A stretch of DNA of 64,000 nucleotides from Enterocloster asparagiformis (lineage in GTDB: Bacteria; Bacillota; Clostridia; Lachnospirales; Lachnospiraceae): positions 1 through 64,000 of the forward strand of contig JAGZSY010000001.1 in assembly GCA_018380885.1 (NCBI GenBank). The letters are read 5' to 3'. The translations under genes and the position numbers were made by a program. Position 1 is the first letter of the stretch; the number at the start of each line of letters is the position of its first letter. This document shows positions 43,561 through 52,421 of this stretch, piece by piece. The notes below the pieces were generated by a model, which saw only the letters and a list, made by a program, of their open reading frames with translations, made no database searches and was not told the DNA's origin.

Positions 43561-45333
43561 TCAGTCGTAATTCACATAGAAGGGCTGTTCCTCCAGAGCC
43601 AGCGTCTCCGCCGTCTTGCCCTCTGTTTCAAAGATAATGATCTGGTTCACGCCCTTTTTCAGAAGGGGCGCCGGAATATAGAGATATTGTACCGGACCCT
43701 CAGACCAATAGCGCCCCAGGTTAAAGCCATTGATGAACGCCACCCCTTTGCCCAGCTCCCGGCAGTTCAGGAATGTATCGGCACATTCCTGCACATGAAA
43801 TTCATACCGGTAAAAGGAGGGCGTGTCCCGGAGCCATTCGCCGGAAAAGTCCACGTTTTCAATATTCTGGAAATCCAGAGCGTACTGCTCCCAGCCGCTT
43901 TCAAAATGGATATCAACCATGACGCCGGTTCGGATTCCCTTTTTCTGGGTGGGAGCCTGGAGCTTATACCCGTAATTGACCCGTCCCATATTCTCCACCA
44001 GGAGCGCTAGCTCATTTTCCTCTTTAAAGTACATCTCCAGCTCTTCGCCCGAATAATTCTGGTACTGGGTTCCCTCGAATACGCGGTTTAAATAATACTG
44101 GATGCGGTCGGAGGCCTGCACGGCTTTAACTTTCATTTTCTTATTGTAGCCTCTGACATGGGTGCGGTAGAGCATATAGCCGTAACCGCTTCCGGCTTCC
44201 TCCATGGACAGGGGGACAGCGCTTTTTTTGCACTCAGCCAGACGGTCCACGCAGGAGAACAGGGATACCCGGCCAGTAGAAACAGCCTGACCATAGGCGG
44301 TCCGCTTCCGGTCCCGCGGCTCCATGGTGTTCAGATGAGGAAACAGCTTTTTAACCACCTGCTGTACCTGATAGAACTTGGCCGTGGGCTCCCCCCACTC
44401 GGTCAGCAGGGCATCGTAATTATAGGACGTAATCTGTGGAAGGTCTGTGTAGCCTCTTGCGGAGCATCCGTTGTAGAAGCCAAAATTCGTACCGCCCTGG
44501 AACATGTAGAGGTTGATGCTGGCCCGTTGTAACAGTTCCTCCACCTCCATGGCCAGATCTTCCGCATCCCTGGTTATGATCTTTTCCCTCCAGCGGTTGA
44601 ACCACCCGTCCCAGAATTCCATGCACATCAGGGGCCATGCGCGCCCGTTCCTTTTGAAAAAAGCTTCCAGCACGTCCAGATTTTCCCCGGATCTGGAACC
44701 AAAGTTGGCGGTTGCCAGCACCCCGTCTTCGATCAGGCTTCCGGCTTCCAGAGCGGCGTCCCATGCTCCATCCGAAGTAAAAAGCGGGACCTGGGCGCCG
44801 TTTTCCTCCATCAGCCGTTTGATCTGCCGTAAATATTCCTTATCATTGCCAAAGGAGCCGTATTCATTTTCCACCTGCATCAGGATGACCGGCCCCCCCT
44901 GCGTGATCTGAAGGGGCGCGATGCGTTTAAAGAGCTCTTGGTAATAGGCCTCCACTTTACTTAAAAACAGAGGGGTGTTGGTTCTCACCTTCATATCGCT
45001 GTAGCGCAGAAGCCAGGCGGGCAGCCCTCCGAATTCCCATTCCGCGCAGATAAACGGGCTGGGCCGGAGGATTACATGAAGTCCCAGCCCACCGGCCAGC
45101 CGGACAAAGCTTTCCACATCCTTGTTGCCGGAAAAGTCGAACACCCCCTCCTCCGGCTCATGGAGATTCCATGGGATATAGGTCTCAACTGTATTAAATC
45201 CCATGGCTTTCAGATTATACAGGCAGTCCTCCCAGTATTCCCTGACAAGGCGGAAATAGTGCACGGCTCCTGACAACAGTTTTACCGGCTTTCCATCCAG
45301 GTAAAATGCTTCTTTTACTTCAAATGTACTCAT
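43561..45333 (-). CDS. GH35 beta-galactosidase
   Basis: 590 aa from ATG 45333 (TGGAGA upstream). The N-terminal TIM barrel starts FYLDGKPVKLLSGAVHYFR; the acid/base Glu is in QVENEYGSFG and the nucleophile in MCMEFWDGWFN, as in BgaC-type enzymes; beta-sandwich domains follow. No signal peptide, so it acts in the cytosol on sugars brought in by the PTS encoded upstream in the same operon. BgaC-like enzymes prefer beta-1,3-linked galactose. Last gene of the operon, 14 bases after GH88. Confidence 0.93.
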   Translation of the reverse strand: MSTFEVKEAFYLDGKPVKLLSGAVHYFRLVREYWEDCLYNLKAMGFNTVETYIPWNLHEPEEGVFDFSGNKDVESFVRLAGGLGLHVILRPSPFICAEWEFGGLPAWLLRYSDMKVRTNTPLFLSKVEAYYQELFKRIAPLQITQGGPVILMQVENEYGSFGNDKEYLRQIKRLMEENGAQVPLFTSDGAWDAALEAGSLIEDGVLATANFGSRSGENLDVLEAFFKRNGRAWPLMCMEFWDGWFNRWREKIITRDAEDLAMEVEELLQRASINLYMFQGGTNFGFYNGCSARGYTDLPQITSYNYDALLTEWGEPTAKFYQVQQVVKKLFPHLNTMEPRDRKRTAYGQAVSTGRVSLFSCVDRLAECKKSAVPLSMEEAGSGYGYMLYRTHVRGYNKKMKVKAVQASDRIQYYLNRVFEGTQYQNYSGEELEMYFKEENELALLVENMGRVNYGYKLQAPTQKKGIRTGVMVDIHFESGWEQYALDFQNIENVDFSGEWLRDTPSFYRYEFHVQECADTFLNCRELGKGVAFINGFNLGRYWSEGPVQYLYIPAPLLKKGVNQIIIFETEGKTAETLALEEQPFYVNYD

Positions 45334-45347
45334 TTTATTCTCCACTG

Positions 45348-46460
45348 TCATAAAAATGGGACCCAGTCCCTTCTCAGAAGGCGGAGCAGACCTTCCATGT
45401 AGAAAAAGTCCCCCCACAGGTTCGGCTCATCCACGCCTTTGCCCTCGCTGTAGGCATATACGCCGTGAAGCAGAAGGCCCTCGTTGCCGGGAGCATTCCC
45501 GGAAGAAGCCATATCCCGGCAGGTTTTAAGCATTTCCTCCGCCCGCTGCAGGCTGCCGGTCTCCAGCATTCCACATGCCGCGATGGCCAGCGCCGAGCTG
45601 TCCCTCGGCTGGCGGTCCTGATCTGTAAAAATCAAATCCCAGTAAGGCATGCCGTCCGCGGGAAGATGGGTTTCAAAATATTTTACAATCCTGTCATAGG
45701 TTTCCAACTCGGCCGGCGTCAGCGCCGCCCCCGACACCCGGGCGTGAAGCGGGATACCGTAGACAGCCCAGGCCTGGCCTCTGGCCCAGCAGGAGTGATC
45801 GTTGTAGCCCTGGTGGGTTGCCCCGTATGCGGGCGCTCCGGTGGTTTTGTCAAAATAATATGTATGGTAAGTGGAACCGTCCTCCCGGACAATGCAGCGC
45901 ACTACATTTTTGTAATGAAGCCCCGCCACCTCCCGGTAGCGTTTATTTCCGGTGATTTTTGCGGCAGTGTAGAGAAGTGGAAGGTTTAACAGGGAATCGA
46001 TAATCAGGCGGTATTCATTTTCCGCCCCCAGCTTTCCCCATGCCTGGATAAAGCCGCCCTTTTCCTGAAAACGGCCAGCCAGCATATCCGCAGCTTCCAC
46101 AAGCATGTCTTTGAGGCTGTCATCCCCGGTCACCCTCCAGGCTGCCTCCACAGACGGGCTGTACAGAAAACCGATATCGTGGTGGTCCAGCACAAAGTGC
46201 TCCTTCAGGCGTTTCCCGAAGCTCTCCACATTCGTCATGGCCAGATCACGATAGCTTCCGTCGCCGGTATGCAGGTAGGCCATCCACAGCATTCCGGTCC
46301 AGAATCCGTTGGTCCAGTCGTCGTTTTTTTTAATCCTGTATCTGCCGTCCGTGGCGCAGGCTGAGGGGAAATCAGCGCCGTACCGGCCCATGTTTCTCTT
46401 GATCACGCCGCAGATGCGGTCCAACTCCCTGTCTGCCCATTTAAATGTATCTTCTGACAT
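45348..46460 (-). CDS. GH88 unsaturated glucuronyl hydrolase-like enzyme
   Basis: 370 aa (alpha/alpha)6-barrel. The two catalytic/substrate Asp residues fit D95 (HHDIGFLYSP) and D155 (LIIDSLLNLP), spaced as in bacterial UGL. Such enzymes hydrate the 4,5-unsaturated uronic acid left by polysaccharide lyases, releasing the next sugar. Cytosolic (no signal). Linked to a mannose-type PTS and GH35, it suggests import of unsaturated glycosaminoglycan or similar plant/host glycan disaccharides. AAAGGAGAGG precedes ATG 46460. Confidence 0.9.
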   Translation of the reverse strand: MSEDTFKWADRELDRICGVIKRNMGRYGADFPSACATDGRYRIKKNDDWTNGFWTGMLWMAYLHTGDGSYRDLAMTNVESFGKRLKEHFVLDHHDIGFLYSPSVEAAWRVTGDDSLKDMLVEAADMLAGRFQEKGGFIQAWGKLGAENEYRLIIDSLLNLPLLYTAAKITGNKRYREVAGLHYKNVVRCIVREDGSTYHTYYFDKTTGAPAYGATHQGYNDHSCWARGQAWAVYGIPLHARVSGAALTPAELETYDRIVKYFETHLPADGMPYWDLIFTDQDRQPRDSSALAIAACGMLETGSLQRAEEMLKTCRDMASSGNAPGNEGLLLHGVYAYSEGKGVDEPNLWGDFFYMEGLLRLLRRDWVPFL

Positions 46461-46491
46461 AACCTCTCCTTTGCACCCGCTTATTTCCGGC

Positions 46492-46968
46492 TTAAAAAAA
46501 TGTTTCGATTCCTACGGAAGGATCATCCGGCACCATTTGGGCCGTTACCTTAATGCCGGCTGCTAACAGGGTATCCACAGCAGCCTTTTCCTCCGGGAAC
46601 ATGCTGACGGATTTCTTGTACTGGGTGGTGCCCGGACGGTTGGACATATTGCCGATGTTCACGGGCAGAAGCGCTACTCCCATCTCCATCATCTTTACAA
46701 GGGTGACAGGGGACTTCACGATCAGCATGACCCGCTGCCCCTCATAGTTGCCGTTCTTGATGTTGGCTACCGCTTTCTCAAGCGGCAGGATCGAAGTGTT
46801 GACACCGGCGGGCGCCGCCATGCGCAAAATTGCCTTCTCATTGTCGTTGGCGGCTACCGCGTCATCAATTACCATGATACGGTTTACCTTCAGTCCGGTA
46901 GACCAGCGTGTGGCTACCTGTCCATGGATCAAACGGTCATCAATACGGATGTGTACGAATCCTTTCAT
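46492..46968 (-). CDS. PTS mannose-family EIIB component
   Basis: 158 aa. The phosphorylated His is H15 in IRIDDRLIHGQVATRW. Cytosolic subunit that takes phosphate from EIIA and gives it to the sugar during entry through EIIC/EIID. AAGGAGGAACTGTA precedes ATG. Gene order in the operon is A, C, D, B. Confidence 0.95.
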   Translation of the reverse strand: MKGFVHIRIDDRLIHGQVATRWSTGLKVNRIMVIDDAVAANDNEKAILRMAAPAGVNTSILPLEKAVANIKNGNYEGQRVMLIVKSPVTLVKMMEMGVALLPVNIGNMSNRPGTTQYKKSVSMFPEEKAAVDTLLAAGIKVTAQMVPDDPSVGIETFF

Positions 46969-46980
46969 TACAGTTCCTCC

Positions 46981-47778
46981 TTATGCGAATACTTTCAGAT
47001 TATATGCCAGTATGCCGACCAGCACTAACAATAAGGTTACTCTTGTAGAGTTCATTTTCTTGCGTCCGAGCATCCAGTAGGCAAAGAATACAACCAGAGT
47101 GGGAGCCAGGGACGGCATGATCTTATCAGCCAGCTCCTGTATGGATATGCTGACCTCACCCCAGGAGAACTCATATGCAAACCTGGCGTTGACAACAGAG
47201 GGGATCAGAGCGCCGATTACCGTGATGCCCAGAATATTGGCGGCCTTGGTAATCTTTTTTAAACGGTTTCCGATTTCACTTACAATCTTGGCGCCTTCCT
47301 TATAGCCCATGGCGTAGAAATTCTTCATGCAGAACAGGCGCAGCAGGCCGAAGAAGATCCAGAGCACCAGCGCCAGAGGGCTTCCCTCAAGGGCCATATA
47401 GGAGGCGATGGAGCCGATAATTGTGGAGGGGATCACATGGAACAGGGTATCGCCGATCCCGGCCAGAGGCCCCATCATTCCGGTTTTGAGCGCGGCGATG
47501 GTATCTGCGGCTTCTGCGCCGGTTTCGTCCTGAAGCGCGCAGTCCACGCCCATGATAATGGGAGCCATTGTGTTATTCGTATTAAAGAACTGAAGCTCTG
47601 TCTTGGCCAGATTTTTCTGGTCCTCCTGATCCTGCTGTTTCTTTATCATGGGAAGCATACTGTAAAAGTATCCAAGTCCCTGCATTTTCTCGTAGTTCCA
47701 TCCGGCTCCGCCCAGGAAATACCATCTCCAGAATACGCTTTTGCTCTCTTTTGTAAGACCGTTCTGCACCTTATTCAT
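46981..47778 (-). CDS. PTS mannose-family EIID component
   Basis: 265 aa from ATG 47778, whose ribosome site GGAGGTG lies in the end of the EIIC gene; start and EIIC stop overlap by 8 bases. Membrane subunit with NYEKMQGLGYFYSMLPMI, NTNNTMAPIIMGVDCAL and TGMMGPLAGIGDTLF, all typical of EIID. Confidence 0.95.
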   Translation of the reverse strand: MNKVQNGLTKESKSVFWRWYFLGGAGWNYEKMQGLGYFYSMLPMIKKQQDQEDQKNLAKTELQFFNTNNTMAPIIMGVDCALQDETGAEAADTIAALKTGMMGPLAGIGDTLFHVIPSTIIGSIASYMALEGSPLALVLWIFFGLLRLFCMKNFYAMGYKEGAKIVSEIGNRLKKITKAANILGITVIGALIPSVVNARFAYEFSWGEVSISIQELADKIMPSLAPTLVVFFAYWMLGRKKMNSTRVTLLLVLVGILAYNLKVFA

Positions 47779-48559
47779 CACCCATTTCACCTCCTGCATT
47801 TACTGGGGCCTGCGCTGCCGCAGGCATATCATCCTTCTCAGACTGGAAACTGAGAACCGCGCACGCCAGTCCTACCAGGGCCACGCCCAGGACCGGAACC
47901 TTCAGGTAAGCCGCGAGGAAAAATCCCAGAATCAGATAGGAAATATTCCGGCTCACAGGCAGATAGCGAAGCAGGATCGCAATACCAAGGGAGGGAAGGA
48001 TTCCACCGGCCGTTTTAAGGCCGTTCATCAGCCACATGGGAAGGTGATTTACCACCAGATTGACAAAGTCAGAGCCGAATACCAGCGCCAGGAATACCGG
48101 AAGCATACGGGAGATGGACTGGGGAATCAGCCCAAGGATATTCATCTTGGCCGCCGTTTCGATATTCCCGCTGTCCACCAGGCGTTCCGCCCGGTGCTGG
48201 AAGTATGTATTGGAAAAACGGGCCAGTATATCCAGCTGGATCATCAAAAGGCCGATGGGGATCGCCAGGGTTACGCCGAACTCGGCGCCCTGCCCGCTCT
48301 GGATTGCGAACGCGGTGCCCAAGAGCGCGCCTGTCATGTAGTCCGGAATGGACGCTCCGCCGAAGTTGCCGATTCCAAGAACCAGCAGGTTGAGCGTTCC
48401 TCCCACCACCAGACCGGTGGTCACATCTCCCAGGACCAGACCGGCAAAGAAGCCCGCCATGGTCGGTTTTACGGTTCCGAAGGTTGTATTATTTCCATCG
48501 TAAAATGCAAATCCCGCATATAAAGTAATGAGCAGAATCTGCCACCATTGAATATTCAT
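47771..48559 (-). CDS. PTS mannose-family EIIC component
   Basis: 262 aa membrane permease with about seven to eight helices; GVTLAIPIGLLMIQLDILAR and TAAKMNILGLIPQSISRMLPVF match EIIC of the mannose/sorbose family. ATG 48559 follows AAGGAGGATC. With EIID it forms the sugar channel. Confidence 0.95.
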   Translation of the reverse strand: MNIQWWQILLITLYAGFAFYDGNNTTFGTVKPTMAGFFAGLVLGDVTTGLVVGGTLNLLVLGIGNFGGASIPDYMTGALLGTAFAIQSGQGAEFGVTLAIPIGLLMIQLDILARFSNTYFQHRAERLVDSGNIETAAKMNILGLIPQSISRMLPVFLALVFGSDFVNLVVNHLPMWLMNGLKTAGGILPSLGIAILLRYLPVSRNISYLILGFFLAAYLKVPVLGVALVGLACAVLSFQSEKDDMPAAAQAPVNAGGEMGDE

Positions 48560-48584
48560 TTTTTATGATCCTCCTTGATCCCCA

Positions 48585-49016
48585 TCATTCATCATCTGAT
48601 CCGGCTGCCTGCGCTTCCAGGTCAAGGCACATAATTCCGTCCCTTGCGGCCTGTACCAGACCCGTAAGCTCCCCGGTGTCGCAGACATCCATGTCTCGCA
48701 GCGCCGCCTCCACCACCATGGGCAGGTTCATACCGCTGATCACCTTCGCCCGGTCCTTAAGCCCGTGCTTTGTAAGCAGCAGTTCTGCCTGATTATAGGG
48801 CGTGCCGCCCCGCAGGTCTGCAAAAATAAGGCCTTTTCCCGTCCCTGACAGCCAGGCGATGAGATATTCCTCCAGGCGCTTCGAAAACTGATCGATGCCC
48901 TCCTCCTCTGTCAGCTCCATGGCTGTAATCTGTTGCGCAGCAGGTCCCATAACCATGGCGATCGCTGTTTTCATCCCAGAAGCAATTCCCTTGTGGGAAA
49001 CCAATAATAGCTCCAT
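48585..49016 (-). CDS. PTS mannose-family EIIA component
   Basis: 143 aa. It starts MELLLVSHKGIASGM, with H8 as phospho-acceptor, and has the DLRGGTPYNQA motif. Receives phosphate from HPr and passes it to EIIB. GGAGGAAATGT precedes the start. A separate EIIA gene, not fused to EIIB, as usual in this family of Firmicutes operons. Confidence 0.94.
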   Translation of the reverse strand: MELLLVSHKGIASGMKTAIAMVMGPAAQQITAMELTEEEGIDQFSKRLEEYLIAWLSGTGKGLIFADLRGGTPYNQAELLLTKHGLKDRAKVISGMNLPMVVEAALRDMDVCDTGELTGLVQAARDGIMCLDLEAQAAGSDDE

Positions 49017-49057
49017 ACATTTCCTCCATTCCGGCTTTGTACTGATAAACGCCGGGA

Positions 49058-49762
49058 CTAAATCGGTTCAATCTCAATGCTGAAATAATCCCACCGCTTA
49101 TATCCCTCAATATACTCAATGGTCCTTCCGTCAAACAGGTATGTGTACCGTCTGGTAAAGGCGCTGGGCTCCTTGTCGGTCAGTCCCAGGAGCTTTCCTT
49201 CCTCCTCGGGAGCCGGAAAAACGATTTCCGTGATCTCCTTTGAATCGGCCTGGTACAAATCAATGCCGAAGTCCTCCCTGATCTTACCGTAAATGGACGA
49301 GAACTTCTCCTTGTCCCCTGCATCCTCTTCCTTGATAAACTCTTTGATCACATAGCTGTTCTGCACAATAATCGGCTTGTCCTCAACCAGCCGCAGGCGC
49401 TTGATGTGGTAAAATTCCTCATTCTCCCCAAGGTTCAGCTGCGCCGCAATCCTCGGGTCCTTCATTACATGGATATCGATTACTTCCGTGCGCTCTGCGG
49501 CGTTGCGGTACTTCTCGATATCGGAAAACTTGACGATTTTGCCACGCCTGGCCTTTGATACATAAGTTCCTCTTCCCTGATATCTGACCAGATAACCCTC
49601 GTTGGTCAGACACTGCAAGGCCTTGATCGCGGTAATCCCGCTGACATTGTACTTTCTCTTTAACTCCGCTTCGCTGTAAAACTTATCTCCCGGCTGGAAT
49701 TTCCCATTGTTAATCTCATAGAGTAAGCTTTGTTTAATCTGCTGATATTTCGGAATGGACAT
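49058..49762 (-). CDS. GntR family regulator with UTRA ligand domain
   Basis: 234 aa from ATG 49762 (AGAGAGG upstream). N-terminal winged helix (FYSEAELKRKYNVSGITAIKALQCL, YQGRGTYV wing, residues about 25-68) and a C-terminal UTRA domain that usually binds a phosphorylated sugar. It is first in the operon, 41 bases before EIIA, and is likely a repressor relieved by the imported sugar phosphate. Confidence 0.9.
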   Translation of the reverse strand: MSIPKYQQIKQSLLYEINNGKFQPGDKFYSEAELKRKYNVSGITAIKALQCLTNEGYLVRYQGRGTYVSKARRGKIVKFSDIEKYRNAAERTEVIDIHVMKDPRIAAQLNLGENEEFYHIKRLRLVEDKPIIVQNSYVIKEFIKEEDAGDKEKFSSIYGKIREDFGIDLYQADSKEITEIVFPAPEEEGKLLGLTDKEPSAFTRRYTYLFDGRTIEYIEGYKRWDYFSIEIEPI

Positions 49763-49791
49763 ATGAACCTCTCTTTCACGGGTTGTTAATT

Positions 49792-50014
49792 GGTTAATAT
49801 AATAATCTGTTATTATCATATCAAGTATTTCCTTTCTCTTCAACCAGAAACCCCGTAGTCCTTCCCGTGTTGATCTGAAAATCCCCACATATTTCGCAGA
49901 TGTCTCTGCGGAAAGCCTCCCCCCTTTGTCCCTTGTTCCGGTTTGTCACTAACTTATTAGGTTAATATATTAAGCTGTTAAGCGAATGTTATCATATTAC
50001 AATAATAATTGCAA
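49792..50014 (-). promoter_or_regulatory. Promoter and operator candidates of the PTS/GH88/GH35 operon
   Basis: On the minus strand TTGCAA (50014-50009), 17-nt spacer and TAACAT (49991-49986) form a likely promoter. Just downstream is the palindrome TTAATATATTAA (49962-49973). Next to the gntR start are GGTTAATAT (49792-49800, also at 49960-49968) and the palindrome ATAATAA-TCTG-TTATTAT (49799-49816). These are candidates for GntR binding. The DNA from 50015 to 50170 shows nothing further. Confidence 0.5.
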
Positions 50015-50170
50015 GAGGCATTTTGAATTTTTTAAAACTTTTTTAAAAAGGACAGGATGGCGGCAGTGTGGAGTGATAGGATTTGATCCGCGAGTTGACA
50101 AAGCTTTACATGCATATTAAAATACCAGGAACATATGAAGTGCAGCCTGAGCGGAAATGCCGTTGATCGG

Positions 50171-50329
50171 CTAAAGCTTACAAGAATAGCCGGCTCTGGC
50201 CGCGGCCACCGGCATTTCGCCCATGGTTCTGTTCACCTGCATCATCATGGGCTCACAGTCCACCGGCGGCATTTCCCCCTTCTCCTCGGGCGGAAGCCGG
50301 GCGTTTTGCGCCTTTTGGCGGGCTCGCAA
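50171..50329 (-). CDS. Candidate 52-aa small protein
   Basis: A frame on the minus strand starts at TTG 50329 behind a textbook AAGGAGG ribosome site and ends at 50171. The product starts LRARQKAQNARLPPEEKGE and is rich in Met and Pro, with PPVDCEPMMMQ and a C-terminal YSCKL. It has no recognised domain. It is divergent from the acyltransferase gene at 50482. A longer ATG start at 50380 is possible but has no site. Confidence 0.35.
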   Translation of the reverse strand: MRARQKAQNARLPPEEKGEMPPVDCEPMMMQVNRTMGEMPVAAARAGYSCKL

Positions 50330-50481
50330 TGAAACCTCCTTGTAAACTCTCCCTCTTTCAGATATAATCTGTATATCCATAAAACATAATCCCATGGAAA
50401 AAATATCAAACCACGGTGAAGAATACCGGGAGATACATTGCAGGATGATATAGAGTAGAACAAACGGGGAGAGGGGATCGC

Positions 50482-52329
50482 ATGAAAAAAAATCCACAGG
50501 GAAAGCGGTGGCGCAGGCTGGACAACACCGGAAAAATATTCCCGCTGATCGCAAATGAAAACCTGAGCAATGTGTTCCGAATCACCGCGACGCTGAAAGA
50601 GGATGTGCGCCCAGAGCTTTTGCAGCGGGCGCTGGAGGACGTGCTGCCGCATTTTGAGGGCTTCCAGGTCAAGCTGAAGCGGGGCTTTTTCTGGTACTAT
50701 TTCGAGTCCAACAAGCGCACGCCGCTTATTGAGCGGGAGAGCGGCTATCCCTGCCGCTATATCGACCCCAAGAGCAACCAGCTGTTTCTGTTCCGGGTGT
50801 CCTATTACAAGCGCCGGATTCATTTTGAGGTGTTTCACGCCGTCACCGACGGCATGGGGGCGGTGCTGTTTATCCGGGAGTTGGTGTGCCGCTACCTGCA
50901 ATTAAAGCGCGGGGACGAGCAGGAGATAAAGGCGCCGTCCGGGGAGAGCGCGGACGAACCAGAGGACAGCTACTTAAAAAATTACCGGAAGCTGCCGGGA
51001 AAGCGCTACAGCTCCAAGCGGGCGGTGCAGCTGGACGGGGAGCACCTGGAGCTGGGCGCGGAAAACGTAATCCACGGCAAGGTGAAGGTGCCGGAGCTGA
51101 AGGCGGTCTGTAAAGCCTACGGCGTCAGCATCACCAAGTACCTGTCCGCCTGCCTGATCTGGTCCATCTACGAGGAGTATCTGGGCGGACAGCCGTCGGA
51201 CCGGCATATCGGTGTGAACCTGCCCATCAATCTGCGGGCCTTTTTCGGCTCCCGGACCATGTCCAACTTTTTTGCGGTGACGGCCATCGATTTCCAGCCC
51301 TCCGGGGAGCATATGCCCTTTGAGCGGATCCTGGAGCTGGTCAGCGCGCAGATGGACGGGAAGATCGTCAAGGAGAAGCTGGAGGAGACCATCTCCTACA
51401 ATGTCTCCAATGAAAAGAAGTGGTACGTGCGAATCATTCCCCTCTGCGTGAAATGGGCGGCGCTGGGATTTATTTTCCGGCGCAACGACAGGGCCCACAC
51501 CATCACGTTGTCCAATATCGGTCCCATATCCGTTGACGAGGAATACCGGGACGAGGTGGAGGGCTTTCACCTGATCATCGGCGTGTCCAAGCAGCAGCCG
51601 GCCAAGTGCGGAGTCTGCTCCTACGGCGAGGATATGGTGATTTCGTTTACCACCGTGTTTGCGGACGCCAGGCTTCAGCAGCGGTTTTTCGGCAAGCTGG
51701 AGGCGGACGGCGTGAAGGCGCAGTTTGAGAGCAACGGGGTGGCTATGCCGGAGGCGGACAAGAAAAACTATCCCGAAATCGGATACGATGGAAATAAATG
51801 GAAAAAAATTGTTTGGATTTTCTACGCAGTGCTGTTGGCGGCGGCTGTGATCGTGGGGGTGGTCAATCTGGCGACCTATTCCGGGCTGTGGTGGTCCGTG
51901 ATCGCCATTTTCGGAATGGCCTACGCGGGTCTGACCGTGCGCTATTCCATCCTGCGCCATGCGAATCTGGGGAAATCCCTGATGGTCGAGACGCTGGGCA
52001 TGGCGGCGCTTCTGCTGGTGACGGACCATGTGCTGGGGTATCAGGGCTGGTCGGTGAACTACGCGATTCCCAGCATCATCCTGTTCGCGGATATCGCTAT
52101 CATGTTCCTGATACTGGTGAACCGGATGAACTGGCAGAGCTATTTCATGTACCAGATTGCCATCACGCTGTTTTCCTTTATCCCCATCGCCCTGTGGGCC
52201 GCAGGGTTCATCACCCAGCCGGTGATGGCGATTATCACGGTGATCCTGTCCGTGCTGATCCTGACCATGACGGTGCTGCTGGGCGACCGGCGGGTGAAGA
52301 ACGAGCTGATCAGGAGATTTCATCTCTGA
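50482..52329 (+). CDS. Condensation/acetyltransferase-like protein with C-terminal membrane domain (DUF6320)
   Basis: 615 aa. The N-terminal 430 residues look like an alcohol acetyltransferase/condensation-type acyltransferase with HxxxD (FHAVTDGMG, near residue 118-126) and an IGVNLPINLR motif. After residue 445 come about six membrane helices ending in a basic tail, the DUF6320 part. It probably transfers an acyl group at the membrane; substrate unknown. It is paired with an esterase gene 92 bases downstream. Confidence 0.75.
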   Translation: MKKNPQGKRWRRLDNTGKIFPLIANENLSNVFRITATLKEDVRPELLQRALEDVLPHFEGFQVKLKRGFFWYYFESNKRTPLIERESGYPCRYIDPKSNQLFLFRVSYYKRRIHFEVFHAVTDGMGAVLFIRELVCRYLQLKRGDEQEIKAPSGESADEPEDSYLKNYRKLPGKRYSSKRAVQLDGEHLELGAENVIHGKVKVPELKAVCKAYGVSITKYLSACLIWSIYEEYLGGQPSDRHIGVNLPINLRAFFGSRTMSNFFAVTAIDFQPSGEHMPFERILELVSAQMDGKIVKEKLEETISYNVSNEKKWYVRIIPLCVKWAALGFIFRRNDRAHTITLSNIGPISVDEEYRDEVEGFHLIIGVSKQQPAKCGVCSYGEDMVISFTTVFADARLQQRFFGKLEADGVKAQFESNGVAMPEADKKNYPEIGYDGNKWKKIVWIFYAVLLAAAVIVGVVNLATYSGLWWSVIAIFGMAYAGLTVRYSILRHANLGKSLMVETLGMAALLLVTDHVLGYQGWSVNYAIPSIILFADIAIMFLILVNRMNWQSYFMYQIAITLFSFIPIALWAAGFITQPVMAIITVILSVLILTMTVLLGDRRVKNELIRRFHL

Positions 52330-52421
52330 GCAACAGGAGACAGACCGGCTGGGCGCAGGCAGCGGCGGCCGGAGCACAGATACAGATCGACAGCGCCTTA
52401 AGGCGCATATAGTTTGGAGGT

